Below are positions 1 through 37,035 of a DNA stretch of 64,000 nucleotides, piece by piece. The notes under the pieces were generated by a model that was given only the letters and a program-made list of their open reading frames with translations, searched no databases and was not told the origin of the DNA. Position numbers and translations under genes: made by a program. The DNA is from Castor canadensis (Eukaryota > Chordata > Mammalia > Rodentia > Castoridae), in contig NC_133392.1 of NCBI RefSeq assembly GCF_047511655.1, positions 159,268,542-159,332,541 of the forward strand, read 5' to 3'. How positions within the stretch are numbered: position 1 is the first letter of the stretch; every line of letters begins with the position of its first letter.

Positions 1-257
1 AGAACTGCATGTGAATCCACTGAGACCCATAGTGGGCAGGAGGGTACCACCCTGGAGAAGAAAGAGTTCAAAAAGAACCAAGCTCCCGCCCACCATTCTT
101 GCTGCAAGACATACTCAATGGAGAGGCAGTTGCTGGGGGTCAGTAGCAGGTTTGAGGGTATAGGTGGCACCTGAAGCCTGGGGCTTCTTACAGGGAGGGC
201 ACTCTGGTCCATCAGCTCCCCTTTGGTCTCTGTCTCACGTGGACACCTTTCACTCAG

Positions 258-25336
<25,079 letters not shown>

Positions 25337-25735
25337 ACGCATGGGGAGGGGCCAGCCAGTGCCTGTCTCCCACACACTCTCCCTGTAGACCCCTCCCGGC
25401 CTCTGGCCTCTGCTGTGTGTGACCCCAGGACCCAACCAGATGGACTGTGGACTTGACTGAGTGTGGAGACTGAGTCCTTGGTCATTTTGTAACACCTGTG
25501 TCCAGCTAAGCTGCTGCAAACACCATCTGAGGCGCGAGGCTGTGTTCCCGGGCGTGGATGTGAGCTCTGGGCTATGATGGCAGTGGCCTTGTCTCTGCCC
25601 GAGTACACACGAGGCCACTTTGTCCCCCTGTAGCTCGTGGACGCTGTCACTGTCTAGAACTTTGTTTTGATTTGCTTTCAGCAAAGTATTTTGTGAATCA
25701 GCCTAAATGATAAAATTATGTTTTTCTTAGTGGGT
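25337..25735 (+). other. NPHP4: NPHP4 3' untranslated region (end estimated)
   Basis: Non-coding sequence follows the stop codon. No AATAAA or ATTAAA is seen in the next 600 bases. The best candidate poly(A) signal is the variant GATAAA at 25709-25714, with a T/GT-rich stretch just after it (tttttcttagtgggttttgt). A 3' UTR of about 400 bases would result, close to the short UTR expected for this gene. The exact end is a guess. Confidence 0.55.
25709..25714 (+). promoter_or_regulatory. NPHP4: Candidate variant poly(A) signal GATAAA
   Basis: It is the only hexamer close to the poly(A) consensus in the first 500 bases after the NPHP4 stop, and a downstream U/GU-rich element is present. GATAAA is a known weak variant. 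Confidence 0.4.
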
Positions 25736-25739
25736 TTTG

Positions 25740-27160
25740 TATGAACATAATGTATTATTTGCTACATGGGGTTTTATATGGTATTATTTTGTACTTGCTT
25801 TTTAAGTCATTGAATGAAATGCTATACTTCTACATGGTTCCTCTTCCATGGTTCTCTTGTGTTCTTCCCGATGACACAGTGTCAGGTTTCCTGTCCACAA
25901 CTTCATTTCCCTTGAGGAAAATGTGACTGGGCCAGTCTGGTCCTGAGCCTTGTGCCCTTGTGGAGGGCCCCCTTGGGCCTGGCTGGCAGTAGGGTGAGGG
26001 GCTGCAAGCAGCAGGGATGGTTGGAGTGTGAGGGGCTCAGCTCCTCACTCCATCCTGGCGGGCACAGGCAGTGAGAAGTGTCCCTTTTCCATGGAGAAGC
26101 TCACACATGTCATTAACCTCAGCTGCTTCAGTAGTGCTGTGATCGTGATGCAGTCTGCATCTCTCAGAGAGGGATTTTGTATGCACTTTTTTGGATCCTA
26201 AAGGTCGGAGCTGTGGCTTTCTCTTACATGCCCTGCAGTGGCTACAGGAGGAACTATGAATGGGGAGCGGGAGTTCAGTACCATAACTCAGCACACAGAC
26301 CAAGCTCCACCTCCTGTTTCTCCCCTGTTCCAGAGGATGGGCATTTTTTGCTTTGGCTGGGTTTTCTGGCAGGCCAGTGTTGAGCTCTACTCAGGTGGAT
26401 GCTTATAAGCTATGTAGTCTCCCCCTAAGGAGGCTCCTGGAGTCCAAAGAAGACAGGTGCCAAGTCTCTGAGACCTGTGGGCTGAGTGCAGCATCTGGTG
26501 TGTCCATGATGAAGCTGGAGCCACAGCAGTTCAGGAGGTCCATCCATGGCAGTGACTACAGCTGACTGGTGACTTGGTCCTTAGGGATTCGACTTTCTTG
26601 TACTGGCTCCTCTGAGGCGACTGGAAAGGCCTTGGGAGGCCAGGGTGGTCCTCCCTCTCTTCTCCCTCACTTCCTCACTCACTAGTTCTCTATGCCTGGG
26701 CCTATGGTGTGTGGCCCTCACAGCTCTGGAGGGAGAGGGCAGATGATGATGGATGCTTAGCTATCTCTGGAATGGGAGGGATGGTGCTGTTTCCAGCAAG
26801 AAGAAAGAGGCTGGGAAGGTTCCCTGTAGGACACTGAGTTCCAGAGGAAGTGGATGGATGAGGGTGGGGGTGGAGTCTACCAGGCAGGGGGACAGCAGGC
26901 AGAGGCTGAGTCCCAGGGGAAGGCCATGCTGTGCCCAGGTTGAGTAGAACAGGCAACTGCAGCTTGGCCCTGGAAACTGTTGCTGGTGCCCAGGGGCCTT
27001 CTAAACCAGGATGAGGACTTTGATCTTCACAGAACAGTGTCAGGTAGTCTCTGAAGGGTCTTGGCTGGGCTGGGTGGAGACAAGACCTTGCTACATGTGA
27101 CATGGAGAATGGACTGGAGCCATTGGCAGCTGCAGTGCCTAGGAAAGCTGAGACAAGAGG
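25740..27160. other. Intergenic, no gene seen
   Basis: Mostly unique sequence just downstream of NPHP4. No exon chain, RNA gene or clear repeat was recognised. Confidence 0.6.
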
Positions 27161-27440
27161 ACAGACAAGGGCAGTTATATTGAATCAGCTGTGAATGGTA
27201 GAAACCCCAAGGTAACACTGTCTGAGCAAGATGGACGTTAATTTCTCTTACATTTCAGCATCCAGGTAGGTGACCCAGGGCTGGCATGGAGTTCCATCGT
27301 CACTGTGTCGATCTTTTTTCCTCTCGTTTTGTTAGTTTCATCAAGTTGTGTCCCAAGATGGCTGTTCTAGTTCCTGCCATCACAGCCACATCCTAGTCAG
27401 CAGGAAGGAGCAGATGAAGGGCCTGTCTTCTCCCTTAAAA
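27160..27440. repeat. Old interspersed repeat, family not fixed
   Basis: ttaatttctcttacatttca, tgacccagggctggcatgg and ctgccatcacagccacatcc with agcaggaaggagcagatga recall a common mammalian repeat. I cannot name its family. Confidence 0.35.
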
Positions 27441-28329
27441 TTACTTGCCAGTAGTTGGACCTCCTTTTCTGAATGCATCTCTGAATTGGTTTTTTATTAG
27501 AGCCTGGGTCTGCCTTAGCCCCTGCCAGAGCTGACTGAAAGAGCAAAGGGGAGAAGAGCTCTTTGCCATGTATTTGGAGGAGGGAGAGTCAGGAGTTGGG
27601 TGTCCATGTCCCAGGTCCCTGGGCTGTGTGGGGCTGCTGGTCAGTTAGGAGGCTTAGGCCCTGAACCCCCACTACAGAAACAGCTCTGATCCCCGCTACT
27701 CCAGGACTCCCCATGCCTCAGGTGGGGTGTACAGGAGGCCATCTGTCCCTAGCCACATCTGAAAATAAGTTCCTATTGTTGTAAGTCACCTGTGGTTTTA
27801 AATCTATGGCTGTCACATATGGGCCAGATCAGCTGATACCCTGCCTCAAGTCCTTCTGGGGGCTCGTGCTGCTGTCTGAGTCACCGTGAGCCTGGGACAG
27901 TCACATTCTGGGAGGCTGCCGCTGTCACCTGGAGATACCAAGGTCTGATGAGCCTATCCATGGAGGAGCAGAAACAGGCATGATGGATCATCCCAGAGAG
28001 TGAGACCCACGGCATTCCACCCTCTGCTGTGCCTCGGTATCCCGCAGTTGGTGGTGGTGGGGACAACAGTGGGACGCTGCCCAAGTCCTGCCCTCCCAGC
28101 TTTCGTGCTACTTCTTGAGATTCACCCCAATGAAGGGCTAGTTCAGGTCAAGAATTTGGTTTTTATGTTTGGTTTTACTTTGGGTGACTAACTCAGCTGG
28201 CTACCTGTCAGCTAACTTCAGGTAAGTTAGCTCATTGGTCAGTTTTTTTAAAGGAAGAAAATTTTTTAACAGAATTATTTAATAGTGGAGAAAATGAGTG
28301 TAGGTTTGTTGTCCTTGTGTGTGCATGTG

Positions 28330-28373
<44 letters not shown>

Positions 28374-29489
28374 ACATGACTGCAGATGTCTTGAGTCTTA
28401 ACCATTGTGTCTGTCCCTGACTGACCCTAGCTGGGTTTGCCTGCATGTCTTCCCAGCAAACCATAAATGGATAAATTCATATGTGGGGCTTTACAATTGG
28501 ACACTGGCTCCAGGGAGGCACCTGATTCTCCAATATCCTCTTAAGATAAACCAGGTGCATTCCAGCCAGGACGAAGTCACTTTTGTCCTAATCCATACAC
28601 ATGCCCCTCCTCCTGCCCAAATAACAGGATTTAACTGGTCTTGCTGCCACCCAGTCCATACTTCTGTTAGTAAGACCCCCCCCAGTAAATTGCCCTCTGC
28701 ATGGTCCTGGATCTGTCTTCCTGTCTTTGGTCTCACAGCATCTTGGAGCTGAGTTGTTCTGGAATAATGTGTGTGTTTGTATCAAGCCTCCCTTGAATTC
28801 GTTGCTGTGTCTGCATCCCTGTCCATCCTAGAAGCTTTTGGAAGGAGAGGGCTGCACCATGTTTCAGGATGAGTCCCTGGAAAGCAGATCATTTGGAAGC
28901 ATCAGTAGGAAAGAGCCAGGGAAGGAAGGAGCCCTAAGGACCAGGTGGCTAGCACTCCTCTACCCTCCCCACACCTCGAATCCTGGCCAGCCTATGTGCA
29001 GGCCGGAGAAAGCCCTGGAGAGTTGAGGATGTTTGCAGTAATGCTGGCCAGGACTGAAACAGTAGGGGGCAAGTGTCCTGGACAGGGTGACCACATCTAC
29101 CCTGGCCTTACTGTTTTCTTTCTAGTTTATGGCTCAGGACACAGGAGAGCAGGATCCTGGAGGACCAGGCTTAGGAGGAATATTCCAAAGTGGTGGCCAG
29201 ATGTGCTGGCCTCCACTCGATCTGCAGATCACTGTGCTCACAAGGTCACCTTTGGGCCCCTGAGGGGAGCTCAGGCTAGCCTCAGCCAAGGCTCTGTTCA
29301 CCAGTCACAGAGCTCCTCCGAGGTGTAGAGCTGACTTTTTCCCAATGTGCCAGCTTCGTTTCCAGCATGTTGGAATCATTAGGCCAGGACTGAGCTCCTG
29401 ACCTAGAGGTGAGTCTCCACCCTGGGCAGCCATGAGCCACACCAACCTCAGAAGTGCTGCTAGCTGTGCATCATCTCTGTGGGTGTTTC
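27441..29489. other. Intergenic, only a microsatellite seen
   Basis: The TG microsatellite at 28316-28371 is the sole clear feature. No coding exon is supported. Confidence 0.6.
28316..28371 (+). repeat. (TG)n microsatellite, interrupted
   Basis: About 28 dinucleotides with TGCATG and TGCG interruptions in the first third and about 16 pure TG units after them. Confidence 0.95.
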
Positions 29490-29750
29490 ATTCATTGTCT
29501 TAGTGCAGATACCTTAGATGGGGTAATGTATAAACAGCAGATTTTTATTGCTGAAAGTCCAAGATCAAGGTGTCAGCAGATTTGGTGTGTGGTCTCTTGC
29601 CATGTCCTCACATGGTGGAATAAGCAAGGTGACTCTCTGGAGCCTCTTTTATAAGGGCACTGACCCCACTCATGAGGGCACAGTCCTCATTACATAATCC
29701 CAAGACCCCTTCTTACACCACACCTTGGGGACACAAACCTTCAGATCCCA
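29490..29750 (-). repeat. MLT1/MST-like LTR remnant
   Basis: gtcttagtgcagatacc, gaaagtccaagatcaaggtg, catgtcctcacatggtggaa, cttttataagggcactgacc and cacaccttggggacacaaac match the remembered minus-strand pattern of an ERVL-MaLR LTR. Non-coding remnant. Confidence 0.7.
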
Positions 29751-30130
29751 GCCCCTTCTAGACTCCACTTTGGTGAAGGGCCTTAGGGTCCATTTCCTAA
29801 GTGGCCCTCAGTGTAAAATCGAGACACATGAACACTCAGTAGGCACGTGCCACCTGCAGGTGAGCAGATCAGCCGGAAGCTGGGGTCAGGAGTTCTGCAT
29901 CCAGCTGTAGCCCAGCCTGGGTGTCCTATACAGATGATAGTTGTGGTACACCAGGCTGGTGTGGGGCTGCCTGACCCAGGCTCTGGGGCTCAGACCTGAG
30001 GTGGGCTAGGCTGGGAAACCCTGGCAAACATTGGGTGTCAGCAGGGGTGAAGGCAGCTCCCTATGTAAACGAGGCCTGGGAACTCTGGGGTCATAGTGAC
30101 AAGACCTGTGTCTTCCTGGGCCAGGAAGGA

Positions 30131-30300
30131 TGCCAGGCACTTTTCAGATCTATTTCCAGTAATGTCCTCAGCTACTGTGCAGGGGTGATGCAGTGATGGT
30201 CACTTTGTTGACAAGGACCGAGGCTTGGCAAGGCTACAGAGCACTCAGGTCACACAGCCAGGAGGGATTGTAGCCCCAGAGCTTTCCCACCAACACGTCT
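30131..30300 (+). repeat. MIR SINE remnant
   Basis: ccaggcacttttcagatcta, tgtcctcagctactgtgcag and gcactcaggtcacacagcca fit the MIR core, followed by ggattgtagccccagagc. Confidence 0.65.
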
Positions 30301-32399
30301 CCAGGGGCACCGTTTACAACAGGTTCACAACCCTCATGGCAGCTCTGACCTCAGAGCCCCAGCTCCCAGCTGCAAGTTCCAGAACTCTGTGCAGATACAA
30401 GCGGTGCCTCACCTTCCTTTGCCCCAGTGAGGGATACCTAGGCATCCAACATTTGAGGGTGAACCAAGGCCTACTGGGGCTTAGACTAGTGTAGGCCAGC
30501 CCCTAATGGTGTGCCTGGATGGGGTCTCTTGAAGGTGAATCTCTGTTGTCTCTATGGTGACAGCATGTGATTCCACTGGAATCTGGCTTCTCCAGGTGTC
30601 ACTTTTTCATGCACATCACCTTTTGAGCCTAAAGTCCAAACTCCAAAACCATGGCCTCCTTCATTTCTAACAGCTAATGAAATATAGTGTCTGGCTTCTA
30701 TCTGCACCCTCACTGCGGGACTGTCAACAAGTCTGTGACTAAGTTAGTCCTGTTAACACCCTGCTCAGTGGCCTGGAAACTGAAACCCAGGTACTTTTAG
30801 CAAATTGCTCCCAGTGGCACAGCAGGAAGCCCAAGTCACCTTTCTCCGAATCCTGAACCTTCCCTGTCCATAGGTTTGTGATGGAATGCATGATGCTGGA
30901 GGCCTGGAAGAAATGGGTCTCCAGATGAGGAGGGGAAGGAGTGTCCTCTCATGTCCTCAAGAGGTAAGCACAGCATGCTCCACCCCCTACCTCAGTGTGG
31001 TGCTCAGGTTTCCTGTAGGACTGGCCTCTCTGGTCCATGGTGCTCAAGTTTTCTTTCCCTGGTGGCTGCCCCACCATGACTGTCTCTGTCTTCACGTTCT
31101 TTCTCCTGTTCCGACCTCTCTCTGTCCTGCCTGTTCTGCCAGGGAAGGCTGCACCTGAGAATGCTGGCTGGAGCAAGACCCGTCCTCAAAGCCCTTGCCA
31201 CCCATCTGTGGGGCGCAGTCAGTTGCTTTCCCGTTCTCCCACCTGTCTCTGTCTGCCTCTGTGAAAGCCTCTTTCTTTGCCTCTGTCTCTCCCTCCCTCA
31301 CGTGATATTTCTCTGTGTCTGTTGTTCAGTCTGACCCTGTCCCAGTCACCCCCAAGCCACAGCCCCTTCTCTGGTCTGGGGGAAACTGAGACTCCCTGAG
31401 GGCAAACGGGGACCAACTCAGTGGTTGAGTCAGGTGGCTTTGATCAGGGACAAATGCCCTGGAGTTGTTGGATGTGTCCCTGTGCCACCACCACAGTGCT
31501 GGGCGTGTGAGAGGACAGCAGAGATGTCCCACACAAGAATGTCCAACCTGTGGCCACAAGTGGCTGCCAGTGATTGGCCAGGCTCTCTGTGCCTCAGTCT
31601 CCTTGTCAACAGCAGCACCTGGCAGCAACACAGAGGGAGCCCTCACACACCTGTGCCATGATTTCCAGGCAGGTCCTGGTCACCTTAGTGCCCATTTCAG
31701 CAGTCGTGTGGCCACCCCAAACTTGACTTTCTCATCAGGGAGACGGGATAAGCACACTATCACCTCAGGGAGCTATGAGATCACCTGCCACGTGACTGTG
31801 CCACCAGCTACCACCCCTGCCTCCTGATGGCACTCAGCTCACCTGTGAGTTGCTCCTGGGAATGGAAGTTCCCACATTTCTAAAGCTGTGTGCCTCTTCT
31901 TTGGGGTCCTGAGTACAGTTCCACCTTGATCAGTCTCTACATGGTGCTTGGGATCCGGGGCCTTGCCACCGAAAGCTGCAGCTAAGCCCGAGCCTGGGCC
32001 TCATCTCTCATGTTTCAACCGCCTTACCCTAGGTCCTGACTGCATGTGGCCAGGTCTCTGCTCAGGGAGGAGGAAATAGCTTTGGCCTCCAGGGAATGCC
32101 CAGAGCGAGAGGTACATTGTGACCCATGGGCCATTTGCATTCAGTGAGACCTGGGGGTAGGTGACAGTTGCCCCAGACACATCAGGGGCCCTGCGCCCTA
32201 TGAGGGCTGCCGTGAGGGGAATTTTATGTTCACCTTGGCTGTGCCATGGCACCCAGACATGCGGTCAAACACATCCGGGTGTTGCAGGGTAGGTACTGCG
32301 TCACTGTGTTTAACTTTGAAACCAGTGGGCTTTAGGGATAGCCTAGCGCTGGGGAGTGTTAGGCCCCAGACCCAAACTCTAGTTCCACATGTCGGATCT
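30301..32399. other. Intergenic, no gene seen
   Basis: A pyrimidine-rich stretch (about 31060-31310) and a weak MIR-like trace (about 31575-31790) are present. Open frames here are short and lack exon structure. Confidence 0.55.
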
Positions 32400-32935
32400 G
32401 GCCACTCACCTCAACATGTCAAATAAAGGCATGAGTAACGGTGAAGGGCAGAGACAGGAGGTTTATTATGTGGCCTGGCAGCCCTGGGAAGAGAGCACTT
32501 CAGCCCATCTTCAGCCATCTTTTGAGAACAGACATGAGATTTAGGTTTAAGTAGACAAAGAATTTGGACAAGGAGAGAAAGGTACACACAATGATTAAAC
32601 AGCCCTGGTCAAAGTGTGGCCTGGTTGGTTTTTATCTCAGTCCTGGTATGGGGAGAGGTTTTTTACAAGCAATAGTTACCACTGTCATCATTTGAGAGGA
32701 ACAGTTTGGCCAGGATAAGCAAGTCATTGTTGCCTGGTTGCTGGAGTCTGGTCTGTCCTGCAGAGGCTCTGTTCTCCTTGGGGAAGTTTCCTTCTTCCCT
32801 CCTTGTGAACATGCTATCAATTAGTCATTCCTGGATTCCAAAGTGGCTGCAAGGTGAATGGTTCAGAGCAAAGACAGTTATGAAATGGAGGCAGGGATGC
32901 CAAGCTTTTCTACTTTTATTTCATGGGCCCAAGTA
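32400..32935 (-). repeat. Possible LTR remnant
   Basis: The segment begins caacatgtcaaataaaggca and has ggtttattatgtggcctggc, which gives AATAAA on the minus strand as in an LTR poly(A) site. No paired copy or coding remnant was found, so this is weak. Confidence 0.3.
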
Positions 32936-32977
32936 AGAAGTCAGTGCTTTTCAGCTAAAGCAGATTAAGTACCTGTT

Positions 32978-33203
32978 TTTTTTTTTTTTTTTTTTTTTTG
33001 ATGATACCAGTGTTTGAACTCAGGCATCACACTTGCTAGGCAGGCACTCCACGACTTGAGCCACTTCAGCCCTTTTTTGTATTGGGTATTTTTGAGATAC
33101 GGTCTCATAAACTATTTGCCCTGGCTGGCTTTGAACCTCAGTCCTTCTAATTTCTGCCTCCAAAGTAGCTAGGATTACAGGTGTGAATCACTGGTGCCCA
33201 GCA
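32978..33203 (-). mobile_element. Composite B1-like + ID-like SINE
   Basis: On the minus strand it starts ggcaccagtgattcacacct, has the B1-like box, then gctcaagtcgtggagtgcct and an A tail (T-run 32978-32998). It is flanked by attaagta(c/t)ctgtt at 32964-32977 and 33204-33217, one mismatch, so it is a clean insertion. Confidence 0.92.
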
Positions 33204-33217
33204 ATTAAGTATCTGTT

Positions 33218-35361
33218 ACAAAGCCAGTTGTCCTCCATGATGTGGGTGGGCCTTGTCCCATCAGTGGAAGATGTGAGACTAGGACCAAGGTCCCTGGGGA
33301 GGGGATTCTGCCTCCAGGTGGTCTGTGGGCTCCAACTCCACCTTCCATGGGTCTCTAGCCTTTGACAGCTCCCCCTCCCCCAAGTTCACATTTGGAGCCC
33401 TACAAACTATGTGAGCCAACTCTGTAACACCCTCATTGGTCTGCTTCTCTGGAGAACTCTGGGGAGCACAGCAGGGCATGAGGGGTGGAGCAAAGGCAGC
33501 CTGGGGGAGTCAGGGAGCACCTGGACCACCCCCTCCCTATTACCTCCATAGAGAACTTCATTGTGTAGCGGGAATCCTCTAGAATCCTCAGGAATGTGGA
33601 GCCACTGAGTATCTGCCTCAGTCTGGGAGCACTGAGTGGGGCATAGCCTTCCAGCAGGTAGCAGGTACTGGGACTGCCACGCAGGAGGTGAAGAGCGGGT
33701 TCCTGAAGGGATGGGGTAGGAGAGGTAAGCTGTCTGCCTGGCTGCCCAACATATGAACTGCTGCCATATATCCCTTTCCCCTTCCAGAAGCCTGGAGTGC
33801 TGCAGCCATCTGAGGCCATGAGTTTGAGGGCCACAGCAGTGAATGGCAGAGCACAGTAGCACATTTTGATGCCCTGGGACCACCCTGGGCTACATGTGTC
33901 CCCCCAACTTCTCCAAAATTCTGGAGTTGGGCAGGAACTGAGGTGCCAGGGTCCTGAGTCTTCTCCAAGGTCACAGAGTGAGGGGGCAGGGGAGGGAGGG
34001 AGAGGAGGCAGCTGGACCCTAGTCCAGTGGACCTGCTGGCACCTTGGGGAGCAAAGGGAGAGGCTTCTGCTTCTGCAGCCTTCCCCAGAGCCATGGACCG
34101 TCCACCGTGGCTGTGTCCTGCTCTGGACAGCTCTTAACTGGTGGTTTAGTGTTGGACGAGTTCCGATCCATCACCTGCAATAACCTGTTGTGACAGGAAG
34201 CTAGGAAAACAGAGACCAAAATCAATAAGCGTTTGGAAACAGGCACTGCTGGAAACAATTTATTTCTAGAAGCAGTATGGCCTGAAAAAGACCTGGAATT
34301 AGGGCCCCTAGGGAGGCCTGGGCCAGACGGAGGACAGGGGGTGGGCGGTCCCAACCCTATCCTGACCCTCTACCTGTTCTCCACCCCACTGGGCCTGGTC
34401 TCTGCCAAGGTGGATGATCTTTGGCCTGGGGCAGGGGTCACTGTGTAGGAACTACAGCAAGGACTGCCAAGGCTGGGCTCCTAGGGGAAATAGATAGTGG
34501 ACTTTTAGAATGGTGACAGGGTGTCAGGATGGGACAGCCCCTCAGCTCCGGACAATCTCTGTGGGCATGCAGCCCTGAGGGTCAGCAAGTGGGTACCTAC
34601 AGCCCCTCCAGGAGGCTGGGTCAGTGGGCCTGCCAGTTGGTTTGTTCATTCATTCAGCAGTGGTGTCTCTAGCATCTCTGATGTGCTGAGTAGTACCCAT
34701 CTGTTCCTGCCACCCTCCTTATTCTGCATCCCTAGAGCGCAGCCCTACTCATGAAGGGGAGTCTCGTGTACTCTGGGAGTCAGGTGTGTGTGTGTGGGGA
34801 GCATCAGGGTCACTGTGGGTATAAGACAGGGAAGGCTTGAGTCTCTCCTGCCTCAGTACTCTTGCTCCCGACAGCTGGCGTGAGGACTTAGGAAGCCTGT
34901 ATTGCCATACACCTAAGCTCACCTTTGTCAGCTTACCTTGGCTCCCTCTGCCAGCCGCCCCTTTATTTCCCCGTGCTCAAAGCTTGGTGGGTAACAGAGG
35001 AGTGAATTAGGCAGTTTCATGCTGCAACACAAACATCCTCAAAACGCCAAGTCTTACACAGTTCCTTTTTGCTCACAGTGTTGAGGGTGACTTTGGCCCT
35101 GCCTCAGGCAGCAGCCAGGGCTCAGTTTGTCTCAGTCTGGGACCAGTCTCTCAGGGCGTCCTCTCAAGATGGCAGAAGGCACATGCTCATTCTCCATTGA
35201 TCAGGCCCAAAGTGGCTGGGGTGGGCTGTGCATGCCTGCTGGCCAGCTCTGCAAAACCACATGATACAGGGACACTGGGAGAGTTGGCCACCAGCAGGGG
35301 GTGTGGTCTGAAGGACTGATACACCATGAAAAGTCTTGTCTGTACTTGGGGGGTGTGATTA
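33218..35361. other. Intergenic, no gene seen
   Basis: No repeat was assigned with confidence. A stretch near 34990-35190 has an LTR-like look (gcagtttcatgctgcaacac) but is too worn to name. The antisense open frames of 143-158 codons at 33407-34094 have no recognisable protein and no splice-site support. Confidence 0.55.
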
Positions 35362-35374
35362 GGAGTGGGATTCT

Positions 35375-35592
35375 TTTTTTGGAGGGCAGTGTTGGAGTTT
35401 GAACTCAAGGCCTCGTGCTTGCTAGGCAGGCGCTCTACTACTTGAGCCACTCCACCAGCCCTTTTCTGTGTTGGGGTTTTCTGAGATAGGGTCTTGCAAA
35501 CTGTTTGCCCAGGCTGGATTCAAACCCTGATCATCCTGATCTCTGCCTCCTGAGTAGCTGGGATTACAGGCATGAGCCACCAGTGCACAGCT
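35375..35592 (-). mobile_element. Composite B1-like + ID-like SINE
   Basis: The minus-strand order is B1-like unit, aaccccaacacagaaaaggg linker, ID-like unit and A tail. It is flanked by exact 13-bp duplications ggagtgggattct at 35362-35374 and 35593-35605. Best-preserved SINE in the window. Confidence 0.95.
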
Positions 35593-35605
35593 GGAGTGGG
35601 ATTCT

Positions 35606-36874
35606 AGAATGCTTTAGAAAGGTCCTCAGACCCTGGGGTCAGGTGGTTACCTTACTCTTTGAAGACTCATCTGGGTGGGCTGCTGAGGGAGCAGGACTAT
35701 TAGAAGTCTGGTTTGGACAATGGTGCCAGTCACACTGGTTATGACCAGGGAAGCTTCTAAGGTCCCCATGAGATTCTCTGTGCTTGGGCAGGATCCCTGC
35801 TCCAAGCTGCTCTTGGCTAGTGGGTAAACAGACCTGAATCCTTGGCCCAGAGCCAGGACACCCAGGATGAACACAGAGCCTAGGGACCCTGAGCAGAGGC
35901 TGCGGGCTTACCTCTGGAAGGAGAAGCCCAGTTGGTCCTCCATGGGTGAGAAGGGCTTGGAATCACAGGTGCCAGGCAGGGCAAGCAAGTTCATTCTACC
36001 CAGCTGTGTGGAGCCATGGGGCTTTAGGGGCCCCCACATAGCCAAGTCCTGTGAAACAGGCCATGTGCTGGGCCAGGGGAGCCTGTTCCAGTCACCTACC
36101 CTGACACCCTTGGGAAATTTAGCTTAATAGGCAATTAAGGCCGTGGCTGCATAGCATGGTCATGTGTTGGCTCTAGAGAGAGAGCTTTTTTCCTAATTGC
36201 ATATGGCAGCTAATGAGTGACGGGGCACAGGCTGCCAGCCATGAATCCAGGCAGGAGGAGGCCATATGGCTCCCCATGAAGCCTGTCTTCTCTTCAGTGG
36301 CCCCATTACTAGTGAGGCCCCATGGGCAGAAACACTTAGATCTCTGAGGATGGGGCTCTAGACTTTGGGGACCATTTCCCATCTCAACAGAACAGACCAG
36401 TTGCCAGCCCTGAATTTCTCTAGGACAGGGACTGGTCCCCAGAGCCGCCTGGGTTGGTATTGAGTAGATTGACAAATGTGTGTGTTGGGAAGAGCCAGTC
36501 CCTCTTTTACCTCTCCCTTGCAAAGCCCTCCCTAAGTTGTCACCAGCGATGTGATCTGTGATGTCACTGTGGCGCCTCTCAGTCTGAAGGTGCTGGGAGG
36601 CCTGGAGCTGCCTTACCTCTGAGGCCTCATAGTCCCTGCCCCTCAGTGGTGGGCAGTCAATTCTGGTTTGGTTGAATTCACCAGTGCCAGTAGCGAGGAA
36701 GACCCTGTCCAGACAGGAAGTTCTCTTTCTGGGCATCTCTGCCCAGGCACCTACAACCCTACTTTCCAGTGTGGGATGTGGCATGACTGTTGGTCTGATT
36801 CTAGTGCTTACACTTTGTGAAGCCATTCTTTCTGGAGCTCTGCAAAGGCAGCTCCACTATGACGCAGAGCAGCT
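35606..36874. other. Intergenic, no gene seen
   Basis: No exon or repeat was recognised. The 217-codon antisense open frame (36173-36826) has no family resemblance and no splice context. Confidence 0.55.
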
Positions 36875-37035
36875 TGGATCCACCAGCAGATGGAAGAATG
36901 GACACAATGCAGTGTGAGTCAGCCATGGAAGGAATGAAGCACTGACTCAGACTACAATGTGGATGAACCTTCGAGTGCAACATGGCTGAAGCAGGCAAAT
37001 CCATAGACATAGACAGCAGGTTAGGGGAGCCTACT
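36875..37035 (+). repeat. Ancient L1 3'-end fragment
   Basis: gtgagtcagccatggaagga, atgaagcactgactcagac, acaatgtggatgaaccttcg and aggcaaatccatagacatag follow the remembered pattern of old L1 3' ends (tissue-wide mammalian L1M type). Short and diverged. Confidence 0.6.

Noticed and set aside
33407..34094. Overlapping antisense frames of 143-158 codons
   Set aside because: GC-rich intergenic DNA with no recognisable domain, no conserved start and no splice context.
35375..35592. tRNA gene suggested by the tRNA-like ID unit
   Set aside because: It is the tRNA-derived half of a SINE, with A tail and target duplications, and lacks a complete cloverleaf.
36173..36826. A 217-codon minus-strand open frame
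   Set aside because: No family resemblance and no exon borders; consistent with chance in low-stop sequence.
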